Below, in pieces: positions 11,262 to 21,723 of a stretch of 64,000 bases of DNA. Position 1 is the stretch's first letter, and the number at the start of each line of letters is the position of its first letter. The translations under genes were made by a program, and so were the position numbers. The notes beneath the pieces were generated by a model. It was not told where the DNA came from. It searched no databases and worked only from the letters and a program-made list of their open reading frames with translations. The stretch comes from Actinernus sp. WN-2022 (taxonomy: Eukaryota; Cnidaria; Anthozoa; Actiniaria; Actinernidae). The stretch is from assembly GCA_030867875.1 (NCBI GenBank), contig JAOWCC010001501.1, positions 26,285,036 to 26,349,035 of the forward strand, given 5' to 3'.

Positions 11262-12927
11262 ACAGATTGACGAAAAACGGTGCTAAACTTGGAATTGAAT
11301 TCTTGATTATTTCGTTGCTTACTGAATCACATGCACTAGCCTTTTTGCTCTTCAATTTCTTGGAAAGATCACATACTTCCCCAATGGTTATAGGGTTGTC
11401 CAAAATTCCATTACTACTCGTAGCCCATATCTGATAATTGTTAACAATCTGTGCCTCGCTACTATCGCTTTCCGTTGTAAAACTAACCTTGTTCAAGTCT
11501 TTAAAATACTCAAACCACTCCTCGGGAGAAATATCATTCGAGGCGTCTGAACACTTATTGGACTTTAAAAGTTTAACGAGCTTCCAAAATTCACTAGGAT
11601 TTCTACATTCCAAATCTCGAATTTTATCAAGTAGAGAGTTCCTGAACTGAGCTTTCGTCCTTTTAATTAGTCGCTTGTAATACTTTTTGACTGAAAAAAA
11701 CTTATGCCTTAAATAAAGGTCATTCGGGTATTTTGATAATAAGATACCCAAATTTTTTACTTCCTTCTTAAGATCATAACAACTTTTGTCGAACCATTTT
11801 TGCTTCTGAACCGTATTATGTTTGTTCCTTTTGATCCTTTTTCTGTTCTTAACAGGAATCACCTTTTTGGAAGCACAAACTACAATATTAGTGAAATCGG
11901 AGACCAAAGAATCTATATCAATTTCTTCCTCCGAGCCGTCTAAATTGTCAAATAGGCTACGTAGTTGAGACTGAACCTCCTCAGAACTAATAGTTTCGAT
12001 AAATTCATTTTTTAAATTGTCATTCCACAAAAAAGCTAAAGGAGGGGGGTGGGTTTCCATGCCCCCCTTCTTAGATATGGACACTTTGGCCTCCAAAACA
12101 AAAGAAAGAAAACAGTGATGAGAAAATTCTGTCATTTGTGAAACTGTAAAATGATTTATATGCGGAAACAAACTATGAGAAACAATCGCATAATCAACAA
12201 CACTCGCCCCGTTGTAGGTGTGACAGGAAAACTGGCCGATATAATCACCCTTTGTTCTTCCATTTAACGTAACTAAGTTATTACCAACACATATCTCAGA
12301 GAGTGACCTACCATACGCATTAATCTGAACATCCCTAGAGATTCGCGGCTCTAAGATCCCAGCAACTGGACCAAAAAAAGAATTAATATCTTTATCTACA
12401 TAATCTGTCAAATTACCCAATCTTGCATTGAAATCACCACACAAAATAATTTCACCTTTACTGGCAAAACTGTACATACTTTCTTGTAAAGCATCAAAAT
12501 GATCTTTATCAAGTCTTCTCTCCCTAGGTGAATTCTGCGGTGGGATGCAAACACTACAAACAAAAATGTCACGTTTTAGACCAAAAAAATGTTTGTCTAG
12601 TTTCCACCATACAAAGTCCTCGCAGCTCTCCTTGTCTAGAAATTTAACCCCTTTTCTTAGGGATGATTTGACCAAAATCGTTATACCACCGGAACTTCTA
12701 CGAGAATTCCGGCATAATCTCCGACATTTCGAATAACAATAGAACCCTTCAATATTGAGATCATTATGGTCATACGGCAACCACGTTTCGACAAGAGAAA
12801 CAAAATCAAACTTTGCTATTTCAGAAAGAAAAGCCTCATCATCTAATTTTAGTGTAAGTCCCTCAATATTCCAACTACAAAAGCTCAGAAACTTACTACC
12901 GAACATTTTGAAGACCAAAACTTCCAC
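11262..12927 (-). CDS. LINE ORF2 N-terminal part, APE-like endonuclease and start of RT
   Basis: Encodes an exonuclease-endonuclease-phosphatase fold that nicks the target to prime reverse transcription. Visible blocks are FCSWNIEGL (Asn), SLVETWLP (Glu near residue 47), CGDFNARLG (Asp and Asn near residue 162), VVDYAIVS and FSHHCFLSF near residue 270. The last corresponds to the usual SDH motif, with Asp replaced by His, which may weaken catalysis. A basic linker (NRKRIKRNKHN) and the pre-RT region follow. The true coding portion stops at the inserted element; codons beyond 11258 belong to the insertion. Confidence 0.88.
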
Positions 12928-13171
12928 ACAAGGAAACCAAAAAGGTTTAAACGAAATACCCCTTAAACAGCCAGGAAAATAATGATGAATAGAGTCACTA
13001 ATGTCAACTACTGCAACAAATAAAAAAATAATACTAAAATTACTAAATTAAGATAACTAAAAATATAATTAAAACAACTAAATTAAGAAGGAAAAATAAA
13101 CAAAACTTATAAGACTAGACTAACACGACAGGCACACCCAATTTAAAATTACGAATTATATGCGGCAGCTT

Positions 13172-14122
13172 CTAAACAGCCGCACGTACTTGGTTAGATG
13201 GGTAGCCAAACTGCGGATTACAAATAGCAAGCCCCGGTGGAACCGGTTGCATTGGTGGATACAAAACCCTCTGTGATTGGATCGTGTCCACATGTATGAG
13301 CTGCTTCAGTATATCTGTTAACCCCTTCAGCTCAGAATGGATCTCGTCATTAGCACCGAGAGTCGAAGTAGGAACATGATGTGTACCCAGTCCTTGTTCA
13401 TTAGGTCGCCGTTGCAGTTGCGGTGGTCGACGGGGCTCTTTGGGTTGCTGTTGTAGATCCTGTCGACTGGGCTCTTGGGATAAAATTTGCAGTTGGCGCT
13501 GGGCTCTTGGTCGCACTCGTACACCAAGGCACATTCTAATCCCTTGCTTTAAATTAGCGGCGAAAGCAGAGACACCAACCCTCCTATTAAAATGCTTAGC
13601 ATCGTAAAATAACTTTTCTTCGCGAAGATTACTATTGTCAATGTGAATGACATTAGGCCAATCTTTAATCTGCTCGTGGACAGCAGCATTCACGTCGAAC
13701 ACTACTTTGTCCAGATCGTCACGTCTGGGTGTGATGCTCGATACAATGACCTTTTTATCCGGAAATGCGCTCACAGCGGCACGGACCATTTCAACTTGCT
13801 TACTTGTTACTTCCTGTATTGACAAATGTTCGACATCATTGACGCCGGTATTTATCATTATTCCTTGACGCACATTAAATCGTGGCGACTTCAAAATATC
13901 TGTGGCTTTATCTGTGGTTCCACACGGAATAACCCAAGCGTCATGTCTAGGACATAGTTTATCCAGATCTAAAAACTTCCTATTTGAATCACAAAGTATT
14001 ACAAAATCGTGATTAAATGGCCTCTGTTGCGACTCATGTCGATTCTGCATGCTGCGGGTCTCGACTTCACTCGTATCTTGTGTTCTTGATGGAATATCCA
14101 CTGATACTCCTAGCAGGCTCAT
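13172..14122 (-). CDS. LINE-encoded SGNH/GDSL-type hydrolase-like protein
   Basis: A 316-residue frame. The first ~190 residues look like an SGNH hydrolase: block I ILCDSN (Ser 46), block III NTGVND (Asn 95) and block V DAKH (Asp 174, His 177). The C-terminal third is glutamine-, arginine- and proline-rich and probably disordered. SGNH (esterase) domains are known in ORF1 of some CR1-group LINEs and may help membrane or RNP handling. It overlaps the coiled-coil ORF by 56 bp in another frame, so it is either a separate overlapping ORF, a programmed frameshift product, or the result of a one-off frameshift in an ORF1 that was originally fused. Confidence 0.75.
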   Translation of the reverse strand: MSLLGVSVDIPSRTQDTSEVETRSMQNRHESQQRPFNHDFVILCDSNRKFLDLDKLCPRHDAWVIPCGTTDKATDILKSPRFNVRQGIMINTGVNDVEHLSIQEVTSKQVEMVRAAVSAFPDKKVIVSSITPRRDDLDKVVFDVNAAVHEQIKDWPNVIHIDNSNLREEKLFYDAKHFNRRVGVSAFAANLKQGIRMCLGVRVRPRAQRQLQILSQEPSRQDLQQQPKEPRRPPQLQRRPNEQGLGTHHVPTSTLGANDEIHSELKGLTDILKQLIHVDTIQSQRVLYPPMQPVPPGLAICNPQFGYPSNQVRAAV

Positions 14123-15341
14123 GCTCTGGCACTGCCTCCGTTGCCTTGCTTCTCTCCTCTACGTAACACGTTTCCAACTCCACAATGCGCGACTGTAAGA
14201 GTTTATTCTCGTCTTCCAGCGCTCTGACTCTCTTTAACAAATTACCCTTCTCCTCTACCAACGAACCGATTCGTCCTTGTAGCTTTTTTACCTCATTCTC
14301 TGCTTTAGCCATTCGTTCCTCCACTTCACGCACAGTCCCATCATGGGCTTTTCTCAATACCACGAGCTCGTGGTTTAAACGGTCGTTTAGCGAGGTAGCT
14401 AACTCCTGCTTGGAGGACGAGAAATTATCATTAATAACATTGACCTGAAACAGTGATTCAGCCACTACCTGGTCTGTTTTCGCCACTACATCTTCAAGTC
14501 GAGAGATACGGTTATTACATGACTGAATGAGTTCAATCAATTTCTGGTGATCTATATTACCGGCCAAACCATTTGGAGAAACTTTCTTTGTTGGTTTCTT
14601 CGCGCTCACCACTGTAGGCTTACTACGGGAATTCACGGGCGAGAATAACTTAGTCAGACTTTTCTTGACTATACGGCGTGAGGACGACTTAGCCTTAGGG
14701 CTTTTACGCTTGGGACTTGCAACTATCAGCTGCGCCCCTTCAGAGTCCTTTCCACTGCTCTCATCAGAACCTTCTTCATTATCGGAATCTTCAAAAATAT
14801 CGAGAGACACGCCATCGAGATTTATACCGCTACTTCGACCAGCCTCTTGGAACACGCTATCATACAATGAAATGATCTGAGCATTCACTAAAGACTCATC
14901 TGACGACAATCCATTAACAAGACTCTTAAGTTTCGTAAACTCCGTTTCTTTCCATAGATCCTTGTAATAGCCCTGTACCATCAACTTGCGCTTGTGTAAA
15001 TAAACAGTCAGCGTAAATAGAAGCTGATCCTTCCCGCCGCCATCACTCAGTTGAAAGAGCTGAATAATCAATTCGACCAGCTCGCCTGATGAGCCAGTTT
15101 TCCGTATCCAGTCCACCCTGTACTTATCTTGATTACCAAAATCAACCCAATAGCGAATCTTGAGGGCCCTCAGCCACTGTGAAAAACGCGAATCAGTAGA
15201 AATGCTAATGAGATGTACCGCCCCTTTCTTCGAAGTCTCGATGCTTTCTAGTACTTTATCTGCTTTATCACTCTCTTCTACACAAGGAGACTCCTGGACG
15301 TACGACACTCCTTTTAACGGTATCTCTTGAATAAGCTCCAT
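14067..15341 (-). CDS. LINE ORF1, N-terminal domain plus coiled coil
   Basis: A 424-residue frame starting MELIQEIPL. An N-terminal globular region (about 40-150) contains SQWLRALKIRYWVDFGNQ and a VQGYYKDLW motif; I recall this domain from other cnidarian mobile-element proteins but cannot name it. An acidic-serine stretch and a basic segment (KRKSPKAKSSSRRIVKK, near residue 215) follow, then a long heptad-like coiled coil from about 270 to 410. Coiled coils usually drive ORF1 trimerisation for RNA packaging. The frame ends shortly after the coiled coil while the SGNH region continues in another frame. Confidence 0.75.
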   Translation of the reverse strand: MELIQEIPLKGVSYVQESPCVEESDKADKVLESIETSKKGAVHLISISTDSRFSQWLRALKIRYWVDFGNQDKYRVDWIRKTGSSGELVELIIQLFQLSDGGGKDQLLFTLTVYLHKRKLMVQGYYKDLWKETEFTKLKSLVNGLSSDESLVNAQIISLYDSVFQEAGRSSGINLDGVSLDIFEDSDNEEGSDESSGKDSEGAQLIVASPKRKSPKAKSSSRRIVKKSLTKLFSPVNSRSKPTVVSAKKPTKKVSPNGLAGNIDHQKLIELIQSCNNRISRLEDVVAKTDQVVAESLFQVNVINDNFSSSKQELATSLNDRLNHELVVLRKAHDGTVREVEERMAKAENEVKKLQGRIGSLVEEKGNLLKRVRALEDENKLLQSRIVELETCYVEERSKATEAVPEHEPARSISGYSIKNTRYE

Positions 15342-15438
15342 CTTATGAACACATACACACTAAAGAGAACTAAAGAAATAAAGACTGAAAGGGGTAAGAA
15401 CGCATTACGCACGGACAACACTTTTGATTGTGTGACCC

Positions 15439-15450
15439 GCCGCCATCTTG
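15439..15450 (-). promoter_or_regulatory. YY1-like CAAGATGGCGGC at the LINE 5' end
   Basis: On the minus strand the inferred 5' end of the LINE carries CAAGATGGCGGC, about 100 bp upstream of the ORF1 start. This matches the YY1 core AAGATGGCGGC. The human L1 promoter has a YY1 site at a similar place, so a role in positioning transcription start is plausible but inferred. Confidence 0.45.
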
Positions 15451-15456
15451 CTTCCT

Positions 15457-15524
15457 AATGAAATGATTGTTATTTGAAATGATTGTTATTTGAAATGATT
15501 GTTCCTTGAAATGATTGTTATTTT
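15457..15524. repeat. 17-bp tandem repeat at the LINE 5' junction
   Basis: About four copies of GAAATGATTGTTATTTG lie directly beyond the LINE 5' end. They may be target sequence amplified around the insertion or a decayed 5' terminal repeat. Confidence 0.75.
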
Positions 15525-17003
15525 CCATCCAAGTGCATTGAATGGCATCACAAGCTCGCGAACCGACAGCCTTCCGCAGTTCGTGCCGCATGGCAGTCGT
15601 CGCGTCGAGTACAGAAACCATGCTTTTACACAGGGCGAAATGAAATGTTTCCGTCAACAGAAATGTGACGGAATTCCATGGAAAAGTGTAAGTTTCCGTT
15701 ACCGTATTCATTAATATCCGTGATCTTAAACACATGTTTTTCAAGACCTCGAGCGTGCATTATTTCGTTATATAACAAGGAGAACCATCTTTTATTTGTT
15801 AAATAAATTCCAAAGGACGAAAAAATTTGAGCAATATCATTGTACCTTCATTTTATTATTTAATACCAATATTAGAGTTATTTTCTCTTTTATACTGAAA
15901 ACGAAACAACTCGCGTAATCAACTCCTTTCCGCTGAGCTCGATTCCAAGAATATCAACTGAGCGTCGAAGCAAATCTTTAGAACACGCTGGTCGAGTTGT
16001 TCTAAGTTTGAATAATTAACACAAAAGGTCTCTATATAGATCATTGGGTTATTGAAGTGGATAAGTAAAACAACAAAAAATTAACAGCGTAGTCATTCAG
16101 ACAAGTTACAGGACAATATCACTTTTAAAAGCATTTTAGGATTGCTGTGGCTTGTTTATTTTGTAAAGCCATGCTAAACTCATATGCAGAACGTCAGGAG
16201 ATCAAAAGAAGCCACCTTATTTTCTTTTGCTTCAATAGACCTCCTCGAAGTTTTCGACGCCATTTTAAATAATGGTATGCAACATTTCCTGGCGTGGATA
16301 CTCAGTCCCCATACAAACCTTTGTAATTCGGACACTCTTTGTCAAAGCGCTCTGAAAAAAAAATTATAATGGTAATATAACTGAGTGGAGTGCAATTTGG
16401 TCTGAAATCATACGAGTGATTACAAAATTGCACGACCGCGAAGACCACTTAATTATATTCATTTTGAAATCTTAACAAACGAGAAACGTTCGTAAATTTG
16501 TTTTTTTACAACAAACTAGAAAGGTCAAGCAAGTAGAGCTTTGAAGAAGGCAATTAAAATCTAAGAGCGTGCGCGAGCGATCACGCAATCCCTATGCTGT
16601 GAAATGGCTTCTTAAATTCTGCTTATTGATTGGTTCAGCAAAAGGATGCAATAACAGACACAAAATGATGCAATTTAGGCTGAAATCACTGCTGCTTTTG
16701 ACCAATCAAATTGCAGGAAACACCAGTGATTTCAAAATGAATATAATTAAAATTATAATTACGGCAAGCTCACCTAATAATTCTACAACAACCGACAGCA
16801 GAATCAAAAAAAATTATTCACCGAAGTGACCATTAACAGTTTATTTTTAATTATTGTCTCAAATAAAGTATACATGAAAAAAATGTATATTTGTTCTCAT
16901 ACGTGTACATGTAGTTTCCTATGGAGGCTATTTATATCTTTCAATTATCCTATACATGAATATTTGTCTCACTTTGCTTGTGCTTACATGAGGGTCTCAA
17001 TGG
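15525..17003. other. Non-coding stretch up to the assembly gap
   Basis: No recognised gene. The open frames here have no family features, and one runs into the gap. Confidence 0.45.
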
Positions 17004-17103
17004 NNNNNNNNNNNNNNNNNNNNNNNNNNNNNNNNNNNNNNNNNNNNNNNNNNNNNNNNNNNNNNNNNNNNNNNNNNNNNNNNNNNNNNNNNNNNNNNNN
17101 NNN
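17004..17103. other. Assembly gap, 100 N
   Basis: Exactly 100 undetermined bases, a size commonly used for gaps of unknown length. It truncates the end of the LINE to its right. Confidence 1.
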
Positions 17104-19150
17104 GTTGTTGCAACATGTCGCCGACGCTAGATGTTCGCTGGTATGATCTATATTTAAGACGAAACTAGTCGCCCTGCGCTGCACCATTTCAACTTTTGGG
17201 TGTTGGTCTTTGTGTGAGGATCCCATACTATGGCCGCATACTCTACGGTTGTGCGCACTAGTGTCTTGTGTGCTAAGGTCTTAAGTGTCACCGAACTTAA
17301 TTTGAGATTCCGTCTCAAGAATCCAAGAGTACTATTTGCCTTTTTGGTCACAGTGTCCACATGATTGTTCCATTTCAGGTCAGATGACAATTTAACACCA
17401 AGATATTTAGTTGAATCACAGGATGTCAGAACCTTGCCATGAAGAACATATTCATGTGGAATGATATTCATTGCGTCCAACTCGCAAAATCTCACACTTT
17501 TCAGGATGGAACTCCATATCCCATGATCGTTCCCATTGCTCTAGCTTGTCAAGGTCTCTTTGAAGGGTCAGGTATGCAATAGTATCATCTGCGAACAGCC
17601 TGACATCGGAGACAAGTGAACATTGTCAGAAATCTATTCCATTGTAGGCGGGGCGTAAAATTATGCAATAGCGCCTGTCAATCATAAATCTCTATTTCTC
17701 AGGCTCTCTAGCGCTTTAATTCTTGCCACTAATTCACTACATATTCAGGCAAGTATTGCAGAAGTTCTGACATCATGTATAATCAGCAAGCGGCTAAAGA
17801 ATAACAATTTTATCGAGGACGAGAGCTGTTATCTACCGGGAACACACTCGAGATTCTATTTTCCAATTTTTTATATATTCCCGCCACCGCCAAGACAAAA
17901 CTTAAAAGTCAGATTCAACCAATCACACTGAGTTACGAATAAACTAGTTAATTACCAGGTTCCGTACAGGATAATCGAGAGCCATATGGCAATATGGCGG
18001 GTTTCGTTTTGATATTATTTCGAGCTGTGGTAGTGTACAGATACCTGAAAATCACTCAAATTTTAAATAAACCTCACTGGGAAGTTGTCAGTAAACACTA
18101 AGTCACATTTGCATATAATTGTGTGATAAAATGACATTTAAGCTACTCGATTCCGTCGTTACAAATTAAGAAACGCTTACGCTTATTCTCCAAAGTTGAT
18201 CAAAGAAACCATCAGTGTGGCTAAAATGAAGGAAATTACAGTGAACATGGAGGCCAAAACACACGGTTAGTGCATTAATTCGAATAAGCTCAGGATGTCA
18301 GGAAGCCAGAATTATTCGCTTCAACTCGATTACATGCAATTTTACAGTCAATAACATGCTAGAAAATACGATGCAAACGATACATTTGAAGGTTTATTGT
18401 AATTCTGTTTCACAATTGGACTCCAAACACAAACTTCCATACAAAGTACTGTAAAATTTCTGAGCAATAAAATGTCTATTTACGGTCGTAATTTGATGCC
18501 TAGTGCGCACGCGTGGGATCGATTTCTGACAATGAGCGAGTTGGGCAGATCATTGATGTAAAATAGGAATAGACACGGCCCAAGAACTGAGCCTGTAGTA
18601 CTCCCGAAAGTACGTTACCTGTCTCTGATGTTTCTCCCTCCAATACTATACTCTCTGTGATCTGCCAGTTAGGAATGATCTAATCCACTTGACCGTTTGA
18701 CCACCAATCCCATAATAAACCAGTTGCCTGACTCGGCGCCGATGACTAACCTTATCAAAGGCCTTACTGAAGTCCATTACCAGTACATCAGTTTGGTCTT
18801 CCGCATGCATGCTGTTAGTTAGATCTTGGATAAAGCCAAGGAGCTGGTTTTCGCAGGATCTCATGCTCCTAAAGCCATGCTGTAGTATGTAGAGAATATT
18901 ATGAGCATTGGCGTGTCGCATGACCGAGCTATCCACAATGTGCTCCATGAGCTTACATGAAATACATGTTAAAGAAATGGGTCTATAATTACTGGGGTTG
19001 TACTTAGACCCTTTCTTAAAGATTGGAGTTACGGCGTTGGCAGTTCTCCAGTCCTCAGGTACTTCTCCAAGCAGGTAGGACTTCTTAAAAATGACTGTAA
19101 GTATGGATGCAATGGGCTGCGCTAGCTCCCTCAAAAATATGTGTACGGGA
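17104..19150 (-). pseudogene. LINE RT fragment, minus strand, split by an insertion
   Basis: The piece at 18646-19150 encodes NYRPISLTCISCKLMEH and motif A VMDFSKAFDKV. The piece at 18535-18645 continues into a motif B region and YINDLPNSL in shifted frames. After the 914-bp insertion, 17496-17620 gives motif C LFADDT and LEQWERSWDMEFHPEKCE. The piece at 17154-17495 gives STKYLGVKLSSDLKW and the post-RT thumb, and a shifted frame (17104-17226) reads VQRRATSFVLN to the gap. It is 5'-truncated near 19150, frameshifted and dead. It resembles the LINE at 50760-53310. Confidence 0.85.
17621..18534. mobile_element. 914-bp inverted-repeat insertion within a LINE RT gene
   Basis: Both ends show CATTGTCAGAAATC followed by (T/G)AT(T/C)CCA in inverted orientation. 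The insertion separates the YINDLPNSL and LFADD blocks, which are adjacent in RT proteins. No transposase is visible. Flanking sequence suggests a short decayed target duplication. Related end sequences lie within Helentron copies 1 and 2 near 2725 and 58440, so this family was either captured by or nested in them. Confidence 0.7.
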
Positions 19151-19985
19151 TGTCCCTTACGGGCCACCGTAGTTTTCTTTATATATTTATCGTTTTTGTT
19201 TGGTCGTTCAGATACTTGGGAGCTCCCATTCTCGTTCCCAGTGGAGCTCGGCTTTTAGCCTGCGCGCGCAGGTGTAGCACGTTTTCATTTTCGTTTCAAA
19301 ATGTTTTTATTTCATTCACTATGTAAACTAGTATGAAGTTTATTCCAAAGTTTGTTTCCCAGTCAGTTTGAACTTAATAGCTCTGGATATAACTTATGAC
19401 ATGGTTGTCTTCTTCGATCACTCAGCAAGTTCCTCACATAAACGGAAACAGCTCATGCAATTAAGTTTCTGATTTTTGTCAACAAGGATTACAAACACGA
19501 TCGAACAAACCGGATGATTTTGCGACGTTGAAGCCAACAACAGCTTCGCACAACGAAGCCAAATGACTCATCCCACGATTCGCCTCGCGATTCAACGCTT
19601 TAAAAAAAAATTATGTAGAAGGACGGCTAGAATTACTTGTACCGTACTTGAAACAAGACTTACACAGGCGACAAAAATCGTTTGCAGTGCAATAGTTTGG
19701 CTTCGAGACTTCTTTCTATTCATATTTTAGTCCATACGCGCGAAAGTGTTCAACCTTTGTTTCATGGACATATTCAAATGAGCTGCCCTTACACAATAGA
19801 CCGTGAAAAACGATTTTTGATTGGTCCAAGCAGTCACGTGAAGTTATTTACGTCACTTCAACGCAAAGCCAAACCTGTCAATCTCACGTTGATTGATAGA
19901 TAAAACTTGTACACAAATTCTCCAGAGAGTTTTCAATAAAAGTAACATGCAGAAGCATAATTAGAACCGTGATCTGAATTTTCAA
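19151..19985. other. Non-coding stretch, no gene seen
   Basis: No coding features with family support. A 21-bp TAGCCTGCGCGCGCAGGTGTA near-palindrome at about 19256 has no matching flanking repeats. Confidence 0.4.
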
Positions 19986-19989
19986 TCTT

Positions 19990-20388
19990 AAAGCATGTGG
20001 AATCTGTGTTCAAACTTGTTTGTGGTGCGATTTGAACGTAATCGATATCGTTTGAACTTTGATAACCATCGCTGTTTTATGTTATGCTCCTCCACATGTT
20101 ATATGGAAATAGAAACCTTGAACCTTGAAGTAGCCGTTTCAGAATTTAACACCCGTGAGTTGAACAGAAGCAGCCATGGCCGTTTTTTCAGTATATCGAC
20201 TTTTACAGATATTATCGATATCGTTTGAACTTTGATAACCATCGCTGTTTTATGTTATGCTCCTCCACATGTTATATGGAAATAGAAACCTTGAACCTTG
20301 AAGTAGCCGTTTCAGAATTTAACACCCGTGAGTTGAACAGAAGCAGCCATGGCCGTTTTTCAGTATATCGACTTTTACAGATATTTTC
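19990..20388 (+). repeat. ~180-bp direct tandem duplication
   Basis: The block beginning ATCGATATCGTTTGAACTTT near 20040 is repeated almost exactly from about 20217 to 20388. A related leader (CTGT(G/T)TTCAAACTTGTTTG) occurs at about 20005 and again near 21415, on either side of the LINE fragment, so that fragment appears to have inserted into a local repeat. Confidence 0.85.
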
Positions 20389-21190
20389 TATTGGCAATGA
20401 TCCTTCTCTGATCCATCAGAACATGCATGCTGATCTCCTCACTATCTGTCAGTGGTTCAGTTCCAACGGATTTGTAGTCAATTCGGATAAATGTCTTAGC
20501 ATGTGGCTGGGAAACACTGCGGATAAGCCAGCCTACTGCCTTGACAGTGGTGAGATCAACATGGTTGATGGGATCAAATTGCTCGGTGTAACCTTAGATA
20601 AAGACCTTAATTTCACAAAGCATGTGGCTGATATCACGCGCAGAGTCAGTTGTCAAACACAGGTCATGCAAAGGCATAAGAGGTTAATCGATACCGACAC
20701 TAAGGTTAAGTTATACAATGCCTACTTATTACCACATCTAAATTACTGCTCAATAGTATGGCACCACTGCGGGCAGCGCAACTCGAAGAAACTGGAAAAA
20801 CTTAATGAACGTAGCTTGCGTTTCGTCTATAATGACCGCGACAGTACATATACGCAGTTACTTAAACGCATAGGACATCCATCCTTATATAATATGAGAA
20901 TACATAATATCTTAACACTTGTATATAAGTCCTTACACAGGCTAGCTCCTGAATATATCAGTAATCTTTTTACCTATAGAACTTGTAGTATTAAGTTACG
21001 CGGAGTACACTCCCTTACTATTCCTCATGTTAATACTACTACATATGGTTTGCACTCTGTTTCTTACTATGGCAGTAAGCTATGGAACTCCCTCCCTAAC
21101 ACTATCAGGACACTTCCTACTGTTAGGGCTTTCAGATCTGCTATCAGCGACCTTGAATTTGATACTGACTGCTGTTCTTTCTGTAGATAG
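20389..21190 (+). pseudogene. 5'-truncated CR1/L2-like LINE, RT C-terminal part
   Basis: About 265 codons of ORF2 3' end remain in one open frame: SSNGFVVNSDKC, IKLLGVTLDKDLNFTKHV, LLPHLNYCSIVW, LEKLNERSLRFVYN and YYGSKLWNSLPNTIRTL. The catalytic RT motifs are missing, which is normal for a 5'-truncated copy. The apparent start upstream lies in the duplicated flank and is not part of the LINE. The intact frame suggests a young insertion. Confidence 0.88.
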
Positions 21191-21380
21191 TTAATGATAG
21201 ATTCATATAATTAATGGTATTTTTATTATAGCATTCGATACAAATTGTAAATTATTTTACTCTATTCTATTTTATACATATATTTATTATTGTTATTATT
21301 TTCTCTCTCGAAGATATTAGCACCCTGTGCTACCTTAAATTCGAGTCGAAATAAAGGTTATTGTATTGTATTGTATTGTA
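21191..21380 (+). repeat. LINE 3' UTR with ATTGT pentamer tail
   Basis: A short 3' UTR ends in AATAAAGGTT followed by four copies of ATTGT. CR1/L2-clade elements commonly end in short microsatellite repeats rather than poly(A), which supports the clade call. Confidence 0.75.
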
Positions 21381-21594
21381 CAACACCAGAGACCTTAAAA
21401 TGACATGGGAAATCTGTTTTCAAACTTGTTTGCGATGCGATTTGAACGTAATTGTGAGATATTTTCATTTTAAAGGAAGCCGCCTAGCCTCCTGTAGCAA
21501 AAAAGGTTGCCAAAGCCAAAGGAGGCCGCATTAGAGCTTTTTACCCTCGTGCGTTCAACAGACGGCCTCTTAAAGCGAGAACAAATTTCGGAAA

Positions 21595-21720
21595 GAACGC
21601 TTAGTTAACAATCGGCGCTCAATTCAAAACTCTTGGTGAAAGAAACGTTTCGGTAAGAACGCTAACAGAACGCTAAGTTAAACAATCGGCGCTCAATTCA
21701 AAACTCTTGGTGAAAGAATA
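21595..21720. repeat. ~70-bp tandem duplication
   Basis: GAACGCT, AACAATCGGCGCTCAATTC and AAAACTCTTGGTGAAAGAA occur twice in succession (about 21595-21650 and 21665-21717). Confidence 0.85.
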
Positions 21721-21723
21721 AGA

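Larger units (their letters stand above)
7325..15450 (-). mobile_element. Near full-length APE-type LINE, split by a foldback insertion
   Basis: Read on the minus strand the order is a short 5' UTR, a coiled-coil ORF1, an overlapping SGNH ORF, an APE endonuclease and the start of RT, a foreign 1.9-kb element, the rest of RT with a C-terminal zinc motif, then a short 3' UTR ending in an ATT-rich tail. Without the insertion it is about 6.2 kb. TCCTTGAAAT occurs next to the 3' end (7315-7324) and beyond the 5' end (15503-15512) and may be a target-site duplication, although the 17-bp repeats there complicate this. The exact clade is unresolved. Confidence 0.85.

Noticed and set aside
16826..17226. 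Open frames running through the assembly gap
   Set aside because: Their middle is made of undetermined bases; only the minus-strand VQRRATSFVLN part is LINE sequence.
19256..19276. TAGCCTGCGCGCGCAGGTGTA as another ultra-short TAGCCTG element
   Set aside because: Its flanks show no direct repeat and the second half is imperfect.
20225..20388. N-terminal extension of the LINE frame starting near 20225
   Set aside because: That part lies in the duplicated flanking repeat and also occurs without the LINE at about 20040.
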